A stretch of DNA of 49,421 bases from Deltaproteobacteria bacterium (GCA_018333535.1 JAGXTA010000025.1:1-49421); one strand, 5' to 3'. Positions 36,322 through 44,671 are shown, counted from the stretch's first letter. Numbers and translations are program-made. The notes: generated from the letters alone by a model not told the origin.

Positions 36322-37026
36322 CTATCCTCCCATTTTGTCGGTGAGGAGAATGGCCTCAGCAATCTCCCGCATGGTCTTACGGCTGTCCATGCTGGCTTTG
36401 CGGATCCGTTTGAAAGCCTCGTCTTCGCTCAATCCCTGCCGCTTCATCAGCACTCCTTTGGCCCTCTCAACCAGTTTCCGGATCTCTAACTCTTCCTGGA
36501 TCACTTTGGTCTTGACCATCAACTCCGTGCTTTCAATGCAGATAGCAGCCTGACTGGCAACAGCGGTGAGCATGTCCTTCTCCGCCTCGGTAAATTGATG
36601 GGGATAAGAGGTATAACAGTTGATCACCCCGACGACTTTGTCCTTTATGGCAAGGGGAACGCTGAGCATGGAGACCAGGCTTTCTTTTCTGGCCAGCTCT
36701 TTCTCCTTGTAGCGGGGCTCCTTCAGGACATCGAGAATGGTCAGGGGCTTTTTCGTCTGGGCCACATAACCCACCACTCCCTCCCCTAATTTTAGAATCC
36801 TCTCCTTCAGGTATTCTTCGCTCATGGTCTGGGTGGCCCGGATTTTCAGAACCTTCTCCTTCTCGTCGAGAAGCCAGAGGGAGCAGATCTTCGAACCCAT
36901 CACGTTGGCCGTCACCGTCACGATCAATTTGAGAATGTCATCCAGATACCGGTCAGAAGAGATGGCCTTGCTGATTTCCGTCAGGGCCTTGATCTGTTGT
37001 TTATAGGATGCTTTTTTATAGAGCAA
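36322..37026 (-). CDS. GAF-ANTAR transcription antiterminator
   Basis: 234 residues from the TTG at 37026 (RBS AAGGAG, eight bases). The longer frame to 37089 would start upstream of the mapped promoter -10 and is rejected. A GAF domain (15-165) is followed by an ANTAR RNA-binding domain (LEIRKLVERAKGVLMKRQGL...AFKRIRKASMDSRKTMREIA). ANTAR proteins bind paired hexaloop hairpins and prevent terminator formation. The GAF is a close relative of GAF 1 of the kinase at 16329-18041. Candidate targets in the same window are the gdhA and KaiC/PPDK leaders. The last 88 bases are duplicated at 22658-22745. It is convergent with the NnrS-like gene. Confidence 0.92.
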   Translation of the reverse strand: MLYKKASYKQQIKALTEISKAISSDRYLDDILKLIVTVTANVMGSKICSLWLLDEKEKVLKIRATQTMSEEYLKERILKLGEGVVGYVAQTKKPLTILDVLKEPRYKEKELARKESLVSMLSVPLAIKDKVVGVINCYTSYPHQFTEAEKDMLTAVASQAAICIESTELMVKTKVIQEELEIRKLVERAKGVLMKRQGLSEDEAFKRIRKASMDSRKTMREIAEAILLTDKMGG

Positions 37027-37057
37027 CGGGAAGACTCCTTTCTTCTTGGTAGGAATT

Positions 37058-37086
37058 AATTTACAAAAAAGGTGGACGATTGTCAA
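37058..37086 (-). promoter_or_regulatory. Sigma70 promoter of the GAF-ANTAR gene
   Basis: TTGACA (37086-37081), 17 bases, TAAATT (37063-37058) on the minus strand. It places the transcription start about 25 bases before the TTG start codon. Confidence 0.75.
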
Positions 37087-37113
37087 CACAACAAGGGAAC
37101 TATGTTGTAAGTC

Positions 37114-37212
37114 CCTTCATGGTTCGAGAGCCTCACCATGAACGGACTGGGGTATATAAAAAACAATTGGTTAGCCGTTCGTCCTGAGCGTGTCGAAGGG
37201 CGAGCGGCTAAT
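37114..37212. repeat. CCGTTCGTCCTGAG-type REP-like repeat
   Basis: Contains GTTCATGGTTCGAGAGCC / TCACCATGAAC and GCCGTTCGTCCTGAG / GTCGAAGGGCGAGCGGC inverted words, related to 18101-18263. It lies between the ANTAR gene promoter and the 3' end of mltG. Confidence 0.65.
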
Positions 37213-37275
37213 TGTGACACAGTCCCTTGGGGAGAGGAGATTAAGAGGTGTACACTTTTAAATTTTAGCTAACAG

Positions 37276-38331
37276 TCAATTTTTTCGAAGCGGGGTTTTC
37301 TGGTATTTCCCTACAGCGTGCTGATGTTCTTCATAACTTTCAGAGAAATGATGGGATCCATCATTTTTTGATACGAAATAGAGGTGGGGGACCGATGCGG
37401 GGTTGAGAGCGGCCATCATGGACTCCTTTCCCGGATTGCAAATGGGGGTCGGTGGGAGCCCCCAATTGAGATAGGTATTAAAAGGTGAGGGCGTTAAGAG
37501 ATGTTCTTTCGTCAGATTTCCGTCGAAATTGCTAATCCCATAGATGACCGTGGGGTCGCTCTGAAGGGGGATCCTCCGTTTTAAACGGTTGTGAAAGACG
37601 GCTGAAACAAGGGGTTTCTCTTCAGAGAGGGAAGCTTCTTTTTCGATGATGGAGGCAAGGATGACCGCTTCCCGTGGAGAAATCCCCAGCTGAGAGGCTT
37701 TTTCTATCAGATCAGGCCCGAAAATCTTCCGGAACTGATGGGTCATCATCCGGATCATCTCTTCCGGCTCCATCTCCTTGATGAAATGGTAGGTATCTGG
37801 GAAGAGGTAACCCTCCAGTGTCATTCCACCCTTTTTTTGAGGGGAATCTTCAGTCTGATTTGAGAAATGCTCCAAAAGGCCAAGAGAAGCAATGAATGCA
37901 GGGGAAGCAGCCTTTTGGAGAAAAGTGGTTTTTTCGGCGATACTCAGGTCTTCGAGGAGTTGCCCGATTTGGGAGAGCGTATAGCCCTCGGGAATGGTGA
38001 CGAGATGTCGCTTCACCTGTCCTTTGGCCAGGGAGCTGAGGACTTCGAAGGGAAGCATCCGGGTATGGAATTCATACTCCCCGGCCTTGATCTCCCTTTT
38101 TTTCCCAAGGAGAGTGACCATCCCGATAAAAAATTCCCTGTTCCGTATGATTCCCTCCTGTTCGAGTAAACCGGAGATTTTTCTAAGGGGCGTTCCTTTT
38201 TTAATCATGATGACCTTGGTCAGGGAAGTGTGGGAGGGTGGAATCAGGAGGAACCAGAAGAGGAGGGACGCAAAAAAGAGAATTGCAAAGAGGCAGACAA
38301 ACAGGGTTTTATGCCGGCGGGAGAGGTTCAT
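37276..38331 (-). CDS. mltG: Endolytic murein transglycosylase MltG
   Basis: 351 residues from the ATG at 38331 (GGAG, eight bases). One N-terminal membrane helix (TLFVCLFAILFFASLLFWFLL), a LysM-like region (IKKGTPLRKISGLLEQEGI), then the YceG catalytic domain with the conserved glutamate in LASIIEKEAS and the LPPTPICNPG motif. It cleaves nascent glycan strands and sets their length at the inner membrane. It overlaps ruvX by 23 bases, a common arrangement. Confidence 0.95.
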   Translation of the reverse strand: MNLSRRHKTLFVCLFAILFFASLLFWFLLIPPSHTSLTKVIMIKKGTPLRKISGLLEQEGIIRNREFFIGMVTLLGKKREIKAGEYEFHTRMLPFEVLSSLAKGQVKRHLVTIPEGYTLSQIGQLLEDLSIAEKTTFLQKAASPAFIASLGLLEHFSNQTEDSPQKKGGMTLEGYLFPDTYHFIKEMEPEEMIRMMTHQFRKIFGPDLIEKASQLGISPREAVILASIIEKEASLSEEKPLVSAVFHNRLKRRIPLQSDPTVIYGISNFDGNLTKEHLLTPSPFNTYLNWGLPPTPICNPGKESMMAALNPASVPHLYFVSKNDGSHHFSESYEEHQHAVGKYQKTPLRKN

Positions 38332-38767
38332 CTTTTCGGCTCCCGATCTGCTGGAGATACCCCTGTAGAATAAGTACAGCGGCCAATTTATCAATCACTC
38401 CCTTTCTTTTCTTCCGGGAGAGGTCGGCTTTTAGCAGGGTTCTTGAGGCCTCGACCGTGGATAGCCTTTCATCCCATGTGTCTACGGGCAGGTGTATCTT
38501 ATTTTTAAGGTCGTCAACCCAGGCCAAAACGAATTCTGCCTGTTTGCCCAGGGAACCGTCCATATTTTTTGGAAGTCCGACCACTATCTTCTCTATTTGG
38601 AATTGAGAGATGATGTCAACAAGCTCCCTGAGGTCATCTTCCGTGGCCTTCCGTTTGACCGTTTTGAGGCCCTGGGCAGTTATCCCAAGCTCATCACTGA
38701 TCGCCACCCCAATTGTTTTTGATCCGACATCCAGACCCATAATCCGCATTAACTTTTTATGACTCAT
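38309..38767 (-). CDS. ruvX: Holliday junction resolvase-like protein RuvX/YqgF
   Basis: About 152 residues from the ATG at 38767 (AAAGAG upstream). The alternative ATG at 38749 matches the usual MRIxGLDVG start of the family. RNase-H fold with GLDVGSKTIGVAISD, IVVGLPKNMDGS and WDERLSTVEA plus a late Asp, all typical active-site segments. It is implicated in 16S rRNA maturation and junction resolution. Divergent from the acyl-CoA dehydrogenase gene. Confidence 0.93.
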   Translation of the reverse strand: MSHKKLMRIMGLDVGSKTIGVAISDELGITAQGLKTVKRKATEDDLRELVDIISQFQIEKIVVGLPKNMDGSLGKQAEFVLAWVDDLKNKIHLPVDTWDERLSTVEASRTLLKADLSRKKRKGVIDKLAAVLILQGYLQQIGSRKDEPLPPA

Positions 38768-38870
38768 TTGACTCTTTGTTGTCAATACTTTTTTTTGAAT
38801 GGTTCAGGGCTGCCATTTAAAATTAAAAAATGTGCTAACTTATAGTTATCACAAGAAAAACAAAAATTTC

Positions 38871-38899
38871 TTGACAATAGATGGAGTGTTTGTTATAAA
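38871..38899 (+). promoter_or_regulatory. Strong sigma70 promoter of the acyl-CoA/benzoyl-CoA gene set
   Basis: TTGACA at 38871-38876, 17 bases, TATAAA at 38894-38899, one mismatch from consensus. The transcript would start near 38906, so the longer frame beginning at 38900 is not the protein start. Confidence 0.8.
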
Positions 38900-38932
38900 T
38901 TGCACAATCTAATCCGGAGGGAGGTTATTTTT

Positions 38933-40078
38933 ATGGATTTTTCATTGACAGAAGAACAAATAGCAATGCGTGATATGGCCAAAAACTTTGCGGAAAAGAA
39001 GATTGCTCCCACCATGGAAGAGGATGAGAAAGAGCACCGTTTCCGTAAAGAGATCGTTAAAGAGATGGCAAACCTGGGCTTCTTCGGCTGCATCGCTCCT
39101 GAGAAGTACGGCGGAAATGAGACAGGATATATTGCGGCTTCGATCATGGCAGAAGAGATCGCACGGATTTCTCCTTCCTGGGGGCTTCCCTTCAATCTTC
39201 AGATGAACTCGATTCAGTCCGTCCTTCTCAATTTCGGAACAGAGGAACAGCGTGAGAAATATATCCCCAAATTGATCAATGCTGACCTCTTCGGTTGTTT
39301 TGCCATCACCGAGGCGAATTCAGGCTCTGATGTGGCATCGATGAAGAGCCTTGCCGAGGAGAAGGAGGATGGGTTCATCCTCAACGGGAGCAAGATGTGG
39401 ATTTCAGGAGTTCCGGTTGCCGATCTCGGGATCGTCTACGCCTATACGGACCGGTCCTTGAAACATCGGGGAATCTCGGCTTTTCTTGTCGATATGCATT
39501 TGCCGGGGGTGACACAGAAAGCGATTGAGACAAAATTAGGGCTTCACTGCGCACCGACCGGAGAGATTTACTTCGACAATGTCAAACTCCCCAAGGACAG
39601 CCTGGTGGGCCAGAAAGGGGATGGGTTCAAGATCTGTATGTTCATGCTCGACAATACGAGACTCTCCTGCGCTTCAAGGGCGGTTGGTGTGGCAAGGGCC
39701 TGCAAGGAGCATTCTGTCCGTTACGCCAACGAGCGGGAGCAGTTCGGACAACCCATCGCCAATTTTCAGATGATCCAGGAGCAGATTGCGGAGATGGTTG
39801 TGGAGGAGGAAGCGGCAAGGCTTCTGGTCCACCGGGCCGCCTGGAACAGGGACCGGGGACAGAGAAATTCGGTTGAGATCTCCTGCGCCAAGTTTTATGC
39901 GGCAGAAGTGGCGGTCAGGGCAGCAAACGCCGCGGTGAAGATTTTTGGCTCCTACGGTTTTTCGAGCGAATATCCTGTGGAGAGACTTTACAGGGATGCC
40001 AAATCTTACCAGATCGTGGAAGGGACATCCAATATTCAGAAGATGATTATCGCAAGAAATGCATTGGGGCTTAAATGA
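38933..40078 (+). CDS. Acyl-CoA dehydrogenase, probably of the alicyclic/benzoyl-CoA pathway
   Basis: 381 residues; ATG at 38933 with GGAGGGAGG upstream. Full acyl-CoA dehydrogenase fold: FGCFAITEANSGSDVASMKS (FAD/substrate region), KMWISGVPVADLG, REQFGQPIANFQMIQEQIA, and the catalytic base Glu in QIVEGTSNIQK. By eye the segment aligned with the carboxylate-binding arginine of glutaryl-CoA dehydrogenase (YRSAMSVQSS) reads WGLPFNLQMNS here, with no Arg. That argues against glutaryl-CoA and fits a neutral cyclic or short-chain acyl-CoA. Context with had, oah and dch suggests cyclohexane- or cyclohexene-carboxyl-CoA. The substrate is not proven. Confidence 0.85.
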   Translation: MDFSLTEEQIAMRDMAKNFAEKKIAPTMEEDEKEHRFRKEIVKEMANLGFFGCIAPEKYGGNETGYIAASIMAEEIARISPSWGLPFNLQMNSIQSVLLNFGTEEQREKYIPKLINADLFGCFAITEANSGSDVASMKSLAEEKEDGFILNGSKMWISGVPVADLGIVYAYTDRSLKHRGISAFLVDMHLPGVTQKAIETKLGLHCAPTGEIYFDNVKLPKDSLVGQKGDGFKICMFMLDNTRLSCASRAVGVARACKEHSVRYANEREQFGQPIANFQMIQEQIAEMVVEEEAARLLVHRAAWNRDRGQRNSVEISCAKFYAAEVAVRAANAAVKIFGSYGFSSEYPVERLYRDAKSYQIVEGTSNIQKMIIARNALGLK

Positions 40079-40087
40079 GTTAACTTA

Positions 40088-40205
40088 GGTTACGGTTACG
40101 AAGCCCGTTTCGGTTAATGGTCACGGTTACGTGAAAAGAATTTAGAGACGATAAACGTAGCCTTTTATTAACAATACGGGCCTCGTTACCCTTACCGTTA
40201 GCCTT
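40088..40205. repeat. GGTTACG/CGTTACC imperfect fold-back repeat
   Basis: Left arm GGTTACGGTTACGAAGCCCG pairs imperfectly with the right arm near 40178-40205 (CGGGCCTCGTTACCCTTACC). It fills the gap between the acyl-CoA dehydrogenase and the biotin carrier and may attenuate readthrough. Confidence 0.5.
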
Positions 40206-40245
40206 TATTTTCTAACAAATTGGTATATAAGAGGAGGTTCGTATT

Positions 40246-40461
40246 ATGGGAACATCTGTAACAGTGCCAATGGTGGGTAAGATTGTTTCTGTTTCTGTGA
40301 AACCAGGAGATCAGATAAAAGAGGATGATCAGGTGGCTGTTCTGGAAGCAATGAAGATGGAGATGCCGATCGTTGCGCCGGTCACCGGAACCGTAAAAGA
40401 AATCAAGGTGACCCCGGGCCAGGAAGTCGAGGCTGAAGCAGTGATTGCAGTCATTGAGTAG
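40246..40461 (+). CDS. Small stand-alone biotin carrier protein
   Basis: 71 residues, a bare biotinyl/lipoyl domain. The biotinylated lysine is in EAMKMEMPIVAPVTG, and a matching VKPGDQIKEDDQVAVLE hairpin precedes it. RBS GAGGAGG. Such small carriers serve acyl-CoA decarboxylases or carboxylases. In a benzoyl-CoA degrader an obvious customer would be glutaconyl-CoA decarboxylase or an acetyl/propionyl-CoA carboxylase, but none is encoded in the window. Confidence 0.9.
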   Translation: MGTSVTVPMVGKIVSVSVKPGDQIKEDDQVAVLEAMKMEMPIVAPVTGTVKEIKVTPGQEVEAEAVIAVIE

Positions 40462-40492
40462 GAATTGAGGGGGACGGAATTAGCCGGTAGAT

Positions 40493-40942
40493 ATGGAATT
40501 TCTGTCTGAATTGAATATAAGGCCGATGACCGCTGGAGATGTAAATGCGATTGTTGAGATCGATCTCAAAGTCATTGGGAAGTCGCGGCCGGATTACTGG
40601 AAAAAGATGGTTCCTGAAAACCCGCAGCACCCTTTCCTCTCCCTGGTGGCTGAGGTTGAAGGAAAGGTGATCGGGTTTGTGCTCGGAGAGGTGAGCGGGT
40701 GGGAATTCGGGGTTCCTGATACAATCGGATGGCTCAGCATTATCGGGGTGGATCCGGACCACCAGCATAAAGGGGTTGCAAGAAGATTAAGCCAGGAATT
40801 TGTAAAAAATCTAAAGGCGATGAACGTTGGCGTCATTTATACATTGGTGAACTGGAATGACTGGGACCTCCTCAAGTTTTACAAAGCCATGGGTTTTACG
40901 AGAGGAGGAGATATGATCAATCTGGAGCTGAAGATCGATTGA
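40493..40942 (+). CDS. GNAT-family N-acyltransferase
   Basis: 149 residues. Acetyl-CoA binding motif A is seen as IGVDPDHQHKGVARRLSQEF, with motif B near YTLVNWNDWDLLKFYKAMGF. It is RimI-like in size. It transfers an acyl group from acyl-CoA to an amine, often a protein lysine or N-terminus. It sits 31 bases after the biotin carrier and ahead of the SDR, so it is probably co-transcribed with the acyl-CoA pathway. The substrate is unknown. Confidence 0.85.
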   Translation: MEFLSELNIRPMTAGDVNAIVEIDLKVIGKSRPDYWKKMVPENPQHPFLSLVAEVEGKVIGFVLGEVSGWEFGVPDTIGWLSIIGVDPDHQHKGVARRLSQEFVKNLKAMNVGVIYTLVNWNDWDLLKFYKAMGFTRGGDMINLELKID

Positions 40943-40952
40943 GCCTGGAGGA

Positions 40953-41108
40953 GCGCCCCGAAGGGGCTTAAGGAGCGGGGCTTTGCCCCTTGAGGAGTGT
41001 CCTGCTACGCAGGACTTGTGGGTGGAGGATAAAGGATTTTGCCTCTTACCTCAAGGTCCGAAGGACCGAACCTCAAGCCATTTATGGTGCTCCTCAAGCG
41101 GAGCGATC
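40953..41108. repeat. Cluster of small perfect hairpins
   Basis: Successive palindromes GCCCCGAAGGGGC, GGGGCTTTGCCCC, GTCCTGCTACGCAGGAC, GGTCCGAAGGACC and GCTCCTCAAGCGGAGC lie in about 150 bases between the GNAT and SDR genes. The style matches 6262-6420. No frame in it is supported. Confidence 0.65.
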
Positions 41109-41134
41109 TTCCTGCGAAATGAAAGGAGATATAG

Positions 41135-41890
41135 ATGGGGAGATTGGAAGGTAAAGCGGCTGTTGTAACGGGCGGAGGAAGAGGCATCGGAAGAGCGATC
41201 TGCCTTGCCTATGCCAAAGAAGGCGCGGATGTGATCGTCAATTATGCGTCTCAAGAGAAACCCGCGCAGGAAGTCGTTGAGAGGATCGGGAAGATGGGCC
41301 GGAAAGGTGTGGCCATCAAAGGCAATGTGGCCCTCAAGGCCGATGCGGAGAAGATCATTAACACCTGTATTGACCATTTCGGAAAGGTTGACATTCTGGT
41401 CAACAATGCAGGGGTATCCAAACCCAATATGCTTTACAAAATGTCAGAGGAACAGTGGGATGAGGTGATTGACATTCAACTTAAAGGTCCATTCCTTTGC
41501 ACTCAGATTGCCTCCAAATATATGATGGAGAGAAAATACGGAAGGATCATCAATGTGACCTCTTCAGCCGGATTGTGGGGAACAAAGGGGCAGATCAACT
41601 ACAGTGCGGCAAAGGGAGGGGTCGTTGCGCTGACCAAATCGGCTGCGCGGGAATTGGCGGGGCATGGAATTACGGTGAATGTGGTTCAGCCGGGATATGT
41701 GGGTACGGAGATGTTCGACAAGGTTAAGGCAGACCCTAAGCTGATGGAGATTTACACGGGAAGGATTTTGTTGGGCCGATTTGCGGAACCGGATGAGGTC
41801 GCCCATACCTTCGTCTTCCTGGCATCGGATGAGGCGAACTATATCACCGGCCAGCTCATCTGCGTGGATGGCGGGCTGGGAATGACCTGA
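41135..41890 (+). CDS. Short-chain dehydrogenase/reductase (FabG-like)
   Basis: 251 residues; RBS AAAGGAG before ATG. Rossmann motif TGGGRGIG (about 12-19), NNAG, catalytic Ser (TSSAG) and YSAAK, closing with ITGQLICVDGG. It oxidises or reduces a 3-hydroxy/3-oxoacyl thioester with NAD(P). Next to had and oah it could serve as a 3-hydroxypimelyl-CoA (or similar) dehydrogenase, but a fatty-acid FabG role cannot be excluded. Confidence 0.88.
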   Translation: MGRLEGKAAVVTGGGRGIGRAICLAYAKEGADVIVNYASQEKPAQEVVERIGKMGRKGVAIKGNVALKADAEKIINTCIDHFGKVDILVNNAGVSKPNMLYKMSEEQWDEVIDIQLKGPFLCTQIASKYMMERKYGRIINVTSSAGLWGTKGQINYSAAKGGVVALTKSAARELAGHGITVNVVQPGYVGTEMFDKVKADPKLMEIYTGRILLGRFAEPDEVAHTFVFLASDEANYITGQLICVDGGLGMT

Positions 41891-41892
41891 TA

Positions 41893-41920
41893 AAGTTCGG
41901 AGTTATGAGTTCGGAGTTTT
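41893..41920. repeat. TTCGGAGT repeat between SDR and had
   Basis: AGTTCGGAGTTATGAGTTCGG lies directly after the SDR stop; same family as 5332-5400. Confidence 0.55.
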
Positions 41921-41950
41921 AAATCAAAAACAGAAAGGGGGGTGAAATAA

Positions 41951-43063
41951 ATGTCAGCAATACCTGATAAGATTGAAACTTGGCAAATGGTTCAACCCAC
42001 AACCAAAAACAAGGAGACAGGAGAGGTCATCCCAGGGAAGTTGGCTAAAACTTCTATTCCAGTTCCAGCATTAGGGCCTGGGGACGTTTTGGTCAAAGTG
42101 GCAGGATGCGGTGTTTGTCATACGGATTTGGGATACTTTTATGATGGCGTCCCAACCGTATCCAAACCGCCATTAACCCTGGGACACGAAATCAGTGGAA
42201 CCGTCGTAGCAGGGGATGAAAAGTGGGTCGGAAAAGAGGTCATTATCCCTTCGGTGATGCCCTGCCGTCAATGTTTGCTCTGCAAAACCGGTCGTGGGAA
42301 TCGATGCTTAGCCCAGAAGATGCCTGGAAACAGCATCGGGATCTATGGAGGAAATTCAAGCTACATTCCGGTTCCTTCCATTGATCTCTGTGAGGTCAGG
42401 AATCGGGGAAGCATCCCTTTGGAACACCTTGCGGTGGTGGCTGATGCCGTGACCACACCATACCAGGCAGCCAAAAGGGCCGATCTCCAGCCAGGGGATA
42501 ATGTCATCATCGTCGGGGTGACCGGAGGAGTCGGTGTCTACATGGCTCAGACAGCGAAAGCTCTGGGAGCAAAAGCGGTCATCGGTATTGCAAGGAATCC
42601 TGAGAAATTGCAAAGGGCATTAAAGTATGGCGTTGACTTCACCATCAGTTCTCAGGATAAACAGGTTAAAGAAATCCGGACCGAATTTCGGGAAATCTGC
42701 AAGAAGAATGGGTTAGAGGCTGGTTTTGGCTGGAAAATATTTGAGGTGAGCGGAACCAAGGCGGGTCAGGATCTCGCCCTGGAATTCCTCTCTTTTACGG
42801 GTAAACTGGTTCTGATCGGCTTTGGGATGGCCAAAAATGAATACAGCATGTCAAGACTGATGGCCTTCGATGCGGATATCCTTGGAACCTGGGGATGCCT
42901 GCCCGAATATTATCCCATCGTGTTGGATATGGTTCTCACCAAGAAGATTGATATTGCACCTTTTGTCGAGGTGAGACCTATGAGCCAGATTGCATCGGTC
43001 TATGATGAGGTTCACAAAGCTGGCTCTCCAGCTAAGAGGATTGTGCTGACACCTGATTTTTAA
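41951..43063 (+). CDS. had: 6-hydroxycyclohex-1-ene-1-carboxyl-CoA dehydrogenase
   Basis: 370 residues, zinc-type alcohol dehydrogenase (BamQ/Had). Catalytic zinc region GCGVCHTDLGYFYDG and GHEISGTV; structural zinc cysteines in CRQCLLCKTGRGNRC; Rossmann GVTGGVGVYMAQ. It oxidises 6-hydroxycyclohex-1-ene-1-carboxyl-CoA with NAD+ to the 6-oxo compound. It is followed by oah and dch, the diagnostic order of the benzoyl-CoA lower ring pathway. RBS AAAGGGGGGTG. Confidence 0.93.
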   Translation: MSAIPDKIETWQMVQPTTKNKETGEVIPGKLAKTSIPVPALGPGDVLVKVAGCGVCHTDLGYFYDGVPTVSKPPLTLGHEISGTVVAGDEKWVGKEVIIPSVMPCRQCLLCKTGRGNRCLAQKMPGNSIGIYGGNSSYIPVPSIDLCEVRNRGSIPLEHLAVVADAVTTPYQAAKRADLQPGDNVIIVGVTGGVGVYMAQTAKALGAKAVIGIARNPEKLQRALKYGVDFTISSQDKQVKEIRTEFREICKKNGLEAGFGWKIFEVSGTKAGQDLALEFLSFTGKLVLIGFGMAKNEYSMSRLMAFDADILGTWGCLPEYYPIVLDMVLTKKIDIAPFVEVRPMSQIASVYDEVHKAGSPAKRIVLTPDF

Positions 43064-43069
43064 GATGGA

Positions 43070-43210
43070 AATTCTAAATCCGAAGCACGAATTTCGAAAC
43101 AATATCGAATGACCAAAATTCAAAAAAGAGAATAAGAAAGGTTTAGATCATTTGAAATTTGCGATTTCGGATTTGTTTCGGATTTCGATATTCGGATTTC
43201 GGATTTAATG
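43070..43210. repeat. ATTTCGGATTT-rich repeat between had and oah
   Basis: Many ATTTCGGATTT / TTCGAAAC words, with CTAAATCCGAAGC on the left and the inverse GGATTTCGGATTT on the right, give a long imperfect fold-back. No gene. Confidence 0.55.
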
Positions 43211-43274
43211 AGGAAGTAGCCATTTTTAAATTAACCTAAGCTTACTGATACCAAAAAAGAAAGGAGGAAATTTT

Positions 43275-44423
43275 ATGTCATTAAAGTGGATGCCACGAGA
43301 GCATGAGATGAAAAACCACAGCCGGTATGGATCAGAGCATTGGGGGACCGAGGCCCCATGCACGGTGTACGAGAAAAGACCTTTGAAGGATCCGAAGGGA
43401 AATGTCATCCCCGGGCTTTTCAATGCCTGGATCAGGCTCAATAATCCCGCTCAGTACAATTCCTACACCACAGAGATGGTGAAAGGGGTTATTGCGGGAT
43501 TTGAAAATGCCTCCACCGACCGCTCGGTGGTGGCCGTTGTATTTACGGGAACAGGCCCTTATTCCTTCTGCACCGGCGGCAACACCAGGGAGTATTCCGA
43601 ATATTACAGCATGCGGCCCGAAGAGTATGGGGCTTACATGGAGCTCTTCAATAACATGGTGGACTCCATTCTCATGTGCAAGAAACCCGTTATCTGCCGA
43701 GTGAATGGCATGAGAGTAGCAGGAGGGCAGGAAATAGGCACGGCCTGCGACCTGACCGTCGCCTCTGACCTTGCCGTTTTAGGACAGGCAGGTCCCCGGC
43801 ACGGCTCCGCTCCGGTGGGCGGCGCTTCTGACTTTCTTCCCTTCTTCCTTTCGATTGAAGATGCCATGTGGAGCTGCATCAGTTGCGAGATGTGGTCTGC
43901 GTATAAGATGTGGCGCAAGGGTCTCATCTCCAAGTGCGTTCCCGTTCTCAAAGATGAAAAAGGACAATGGGTTCGAAATCCACAGGTCATTACCGACACC
44001 TATGTGAAAGATGGCGACCTCGTCTATGGAGATTTAAAGACCGGAGACGAATTCAAGAAGGCTCGGGAATGGGTGAACAATAAGCTGAAGAACAATGAAT
44101 ATGACTTTGCCCTTCTCGATGCCGAGGTGGAGAAGATTTGCTGGACGTTTGCAAATCTCTTCCCCGGCTGTTTGATCATGTCCATTGACGGCATTCGGAA
44201 CAAGAAGAAGTTCTTCTGGGATCAGTCCAAGAACATTAACAGACACTGGTTGGCGGCCAACATGATGGGTGAGGCGTTCCTCGGATTTGGTGCTTTCAAC
44301 ACCAAAAAGATCACCGGCGCTGACACAATCGATTTCATCAAATACCGCCAGAATATTGCCGAAGGAAAACTCATGGATGAAACTTTCTATGAGGAAGTCC
44401 TGGGAAAACCCCAGAGCAAATAA
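43275..44423 (+). CDS. oah: 6-oxocyclohex-1-ene-1-carbonyl-CoA hydrolase (BamA/Oah)
   Basis: 382 residues, ring-opening hydrolase of the crotonase superfamily, the usual marker gene for anaerobic aromatic degradation. Diagnostic segments: HWGTEAPCTVYEKRPLKDP, FNAWIRLNNPAQYNSYTTEM, FCTGGNTREYSEYYSMRPEE, NGMRVAGGQEIGTACDL and GPRHGSAPVGGASDFLP. It hydrates and hydrolyses the 6-oxo ring to 3-hydroxypimelyl-CoA. RBS AAAGGAGG. A rho-independent terminator follows directly. Confidence 0.97.
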   Translation: MSLKWMPREHEMKNHSRYGSEHWGTEAPCTVYEKRPLKDPKGNVIPGLFNAWIRLNNPAQYNSYTTEMVKGVIAGFENASTDRSVVAVVFTGTGPYSFCTGGNTREYSEYYSMRPEEYGAYMELFNNMVDSILMCKKPVICRVNGMRVAGGQEIGTACDLTVASDLAVLGQAGPRHGSAPVGGASDFLPFFLSIEDAMWSCISCEMWSAYKMWRKGLISKCVPVLKDEKGQWVRNPQVITDTYVKDGDLVYGDLKTGDEFKKAREWVNNKLKNNEYDFALLDAEVEKICWTFANLFPGCLIMSIDGIRNKKKFFWDQSKNINRHWLAANMMGEAFLGFGAFNTKKITGADTIDFIKYRQNIAEGKLMDETFYEEVLGKPQSK

Positions 44424-44446
44424 GGTGAAAATGGTTTGTAAAACTG

Positions 44447-44492
44447 CACCCTTTGGGTCTGGAAATTTTCCCTGCCCAAAGGGTGTTTTTTT
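44447..44492 (+). terminator. Rho-independent terminator after oah
   Basis: CACCCTTTGGG (44447-44457) pairs with CCCAAAGGGTG (44475-44485), then seven Ts (44486-44492). It separates oah from dch, so dch needs readthrough or its own promoter, which I did not find. Confidence 0.88.
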
Positions 44493-44524
44493 AGGATTTT
44501 AAAATTTTAACATAATAATATTTA

Positions 44525-44645
44525 CCCTCTCCCTTGACGGGAGAGGGTGCGGGTGAGGGTGAACAGACTTTAATTCCCCCTCCCCTTCGTCCCCTCCCCT
44601 GCCTTCGCCGAAGCGGCTACGCGCAGGCAGGCGTCAAGGGAGGGG
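44525..44645. repeat. CTCTCCCTTGACGGGAGAG fold-back repeat upstream of dch
   Basis: CCCTCTCCCTTGACGGGAGA at the left is answered by GCGTCAAGGGAGGGG at the right, with CCTGCCTTCG...GCAGGCAGG inside. It lies directly before dch and supplies G-rich sequence that could act as an RBS for a start at 44651. Confidence 0.6.
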
Positions 44646-44671
44646 ATATAATGGGAATGGAGGCGAAACCG

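Noticed and set aside
38933-40078. Glutaryl-CoA dehydrogenase
   Set aside because: The segment that should hold the carboxylate-binding arginine lacks it by eye alignment. Kept only as an alternative.
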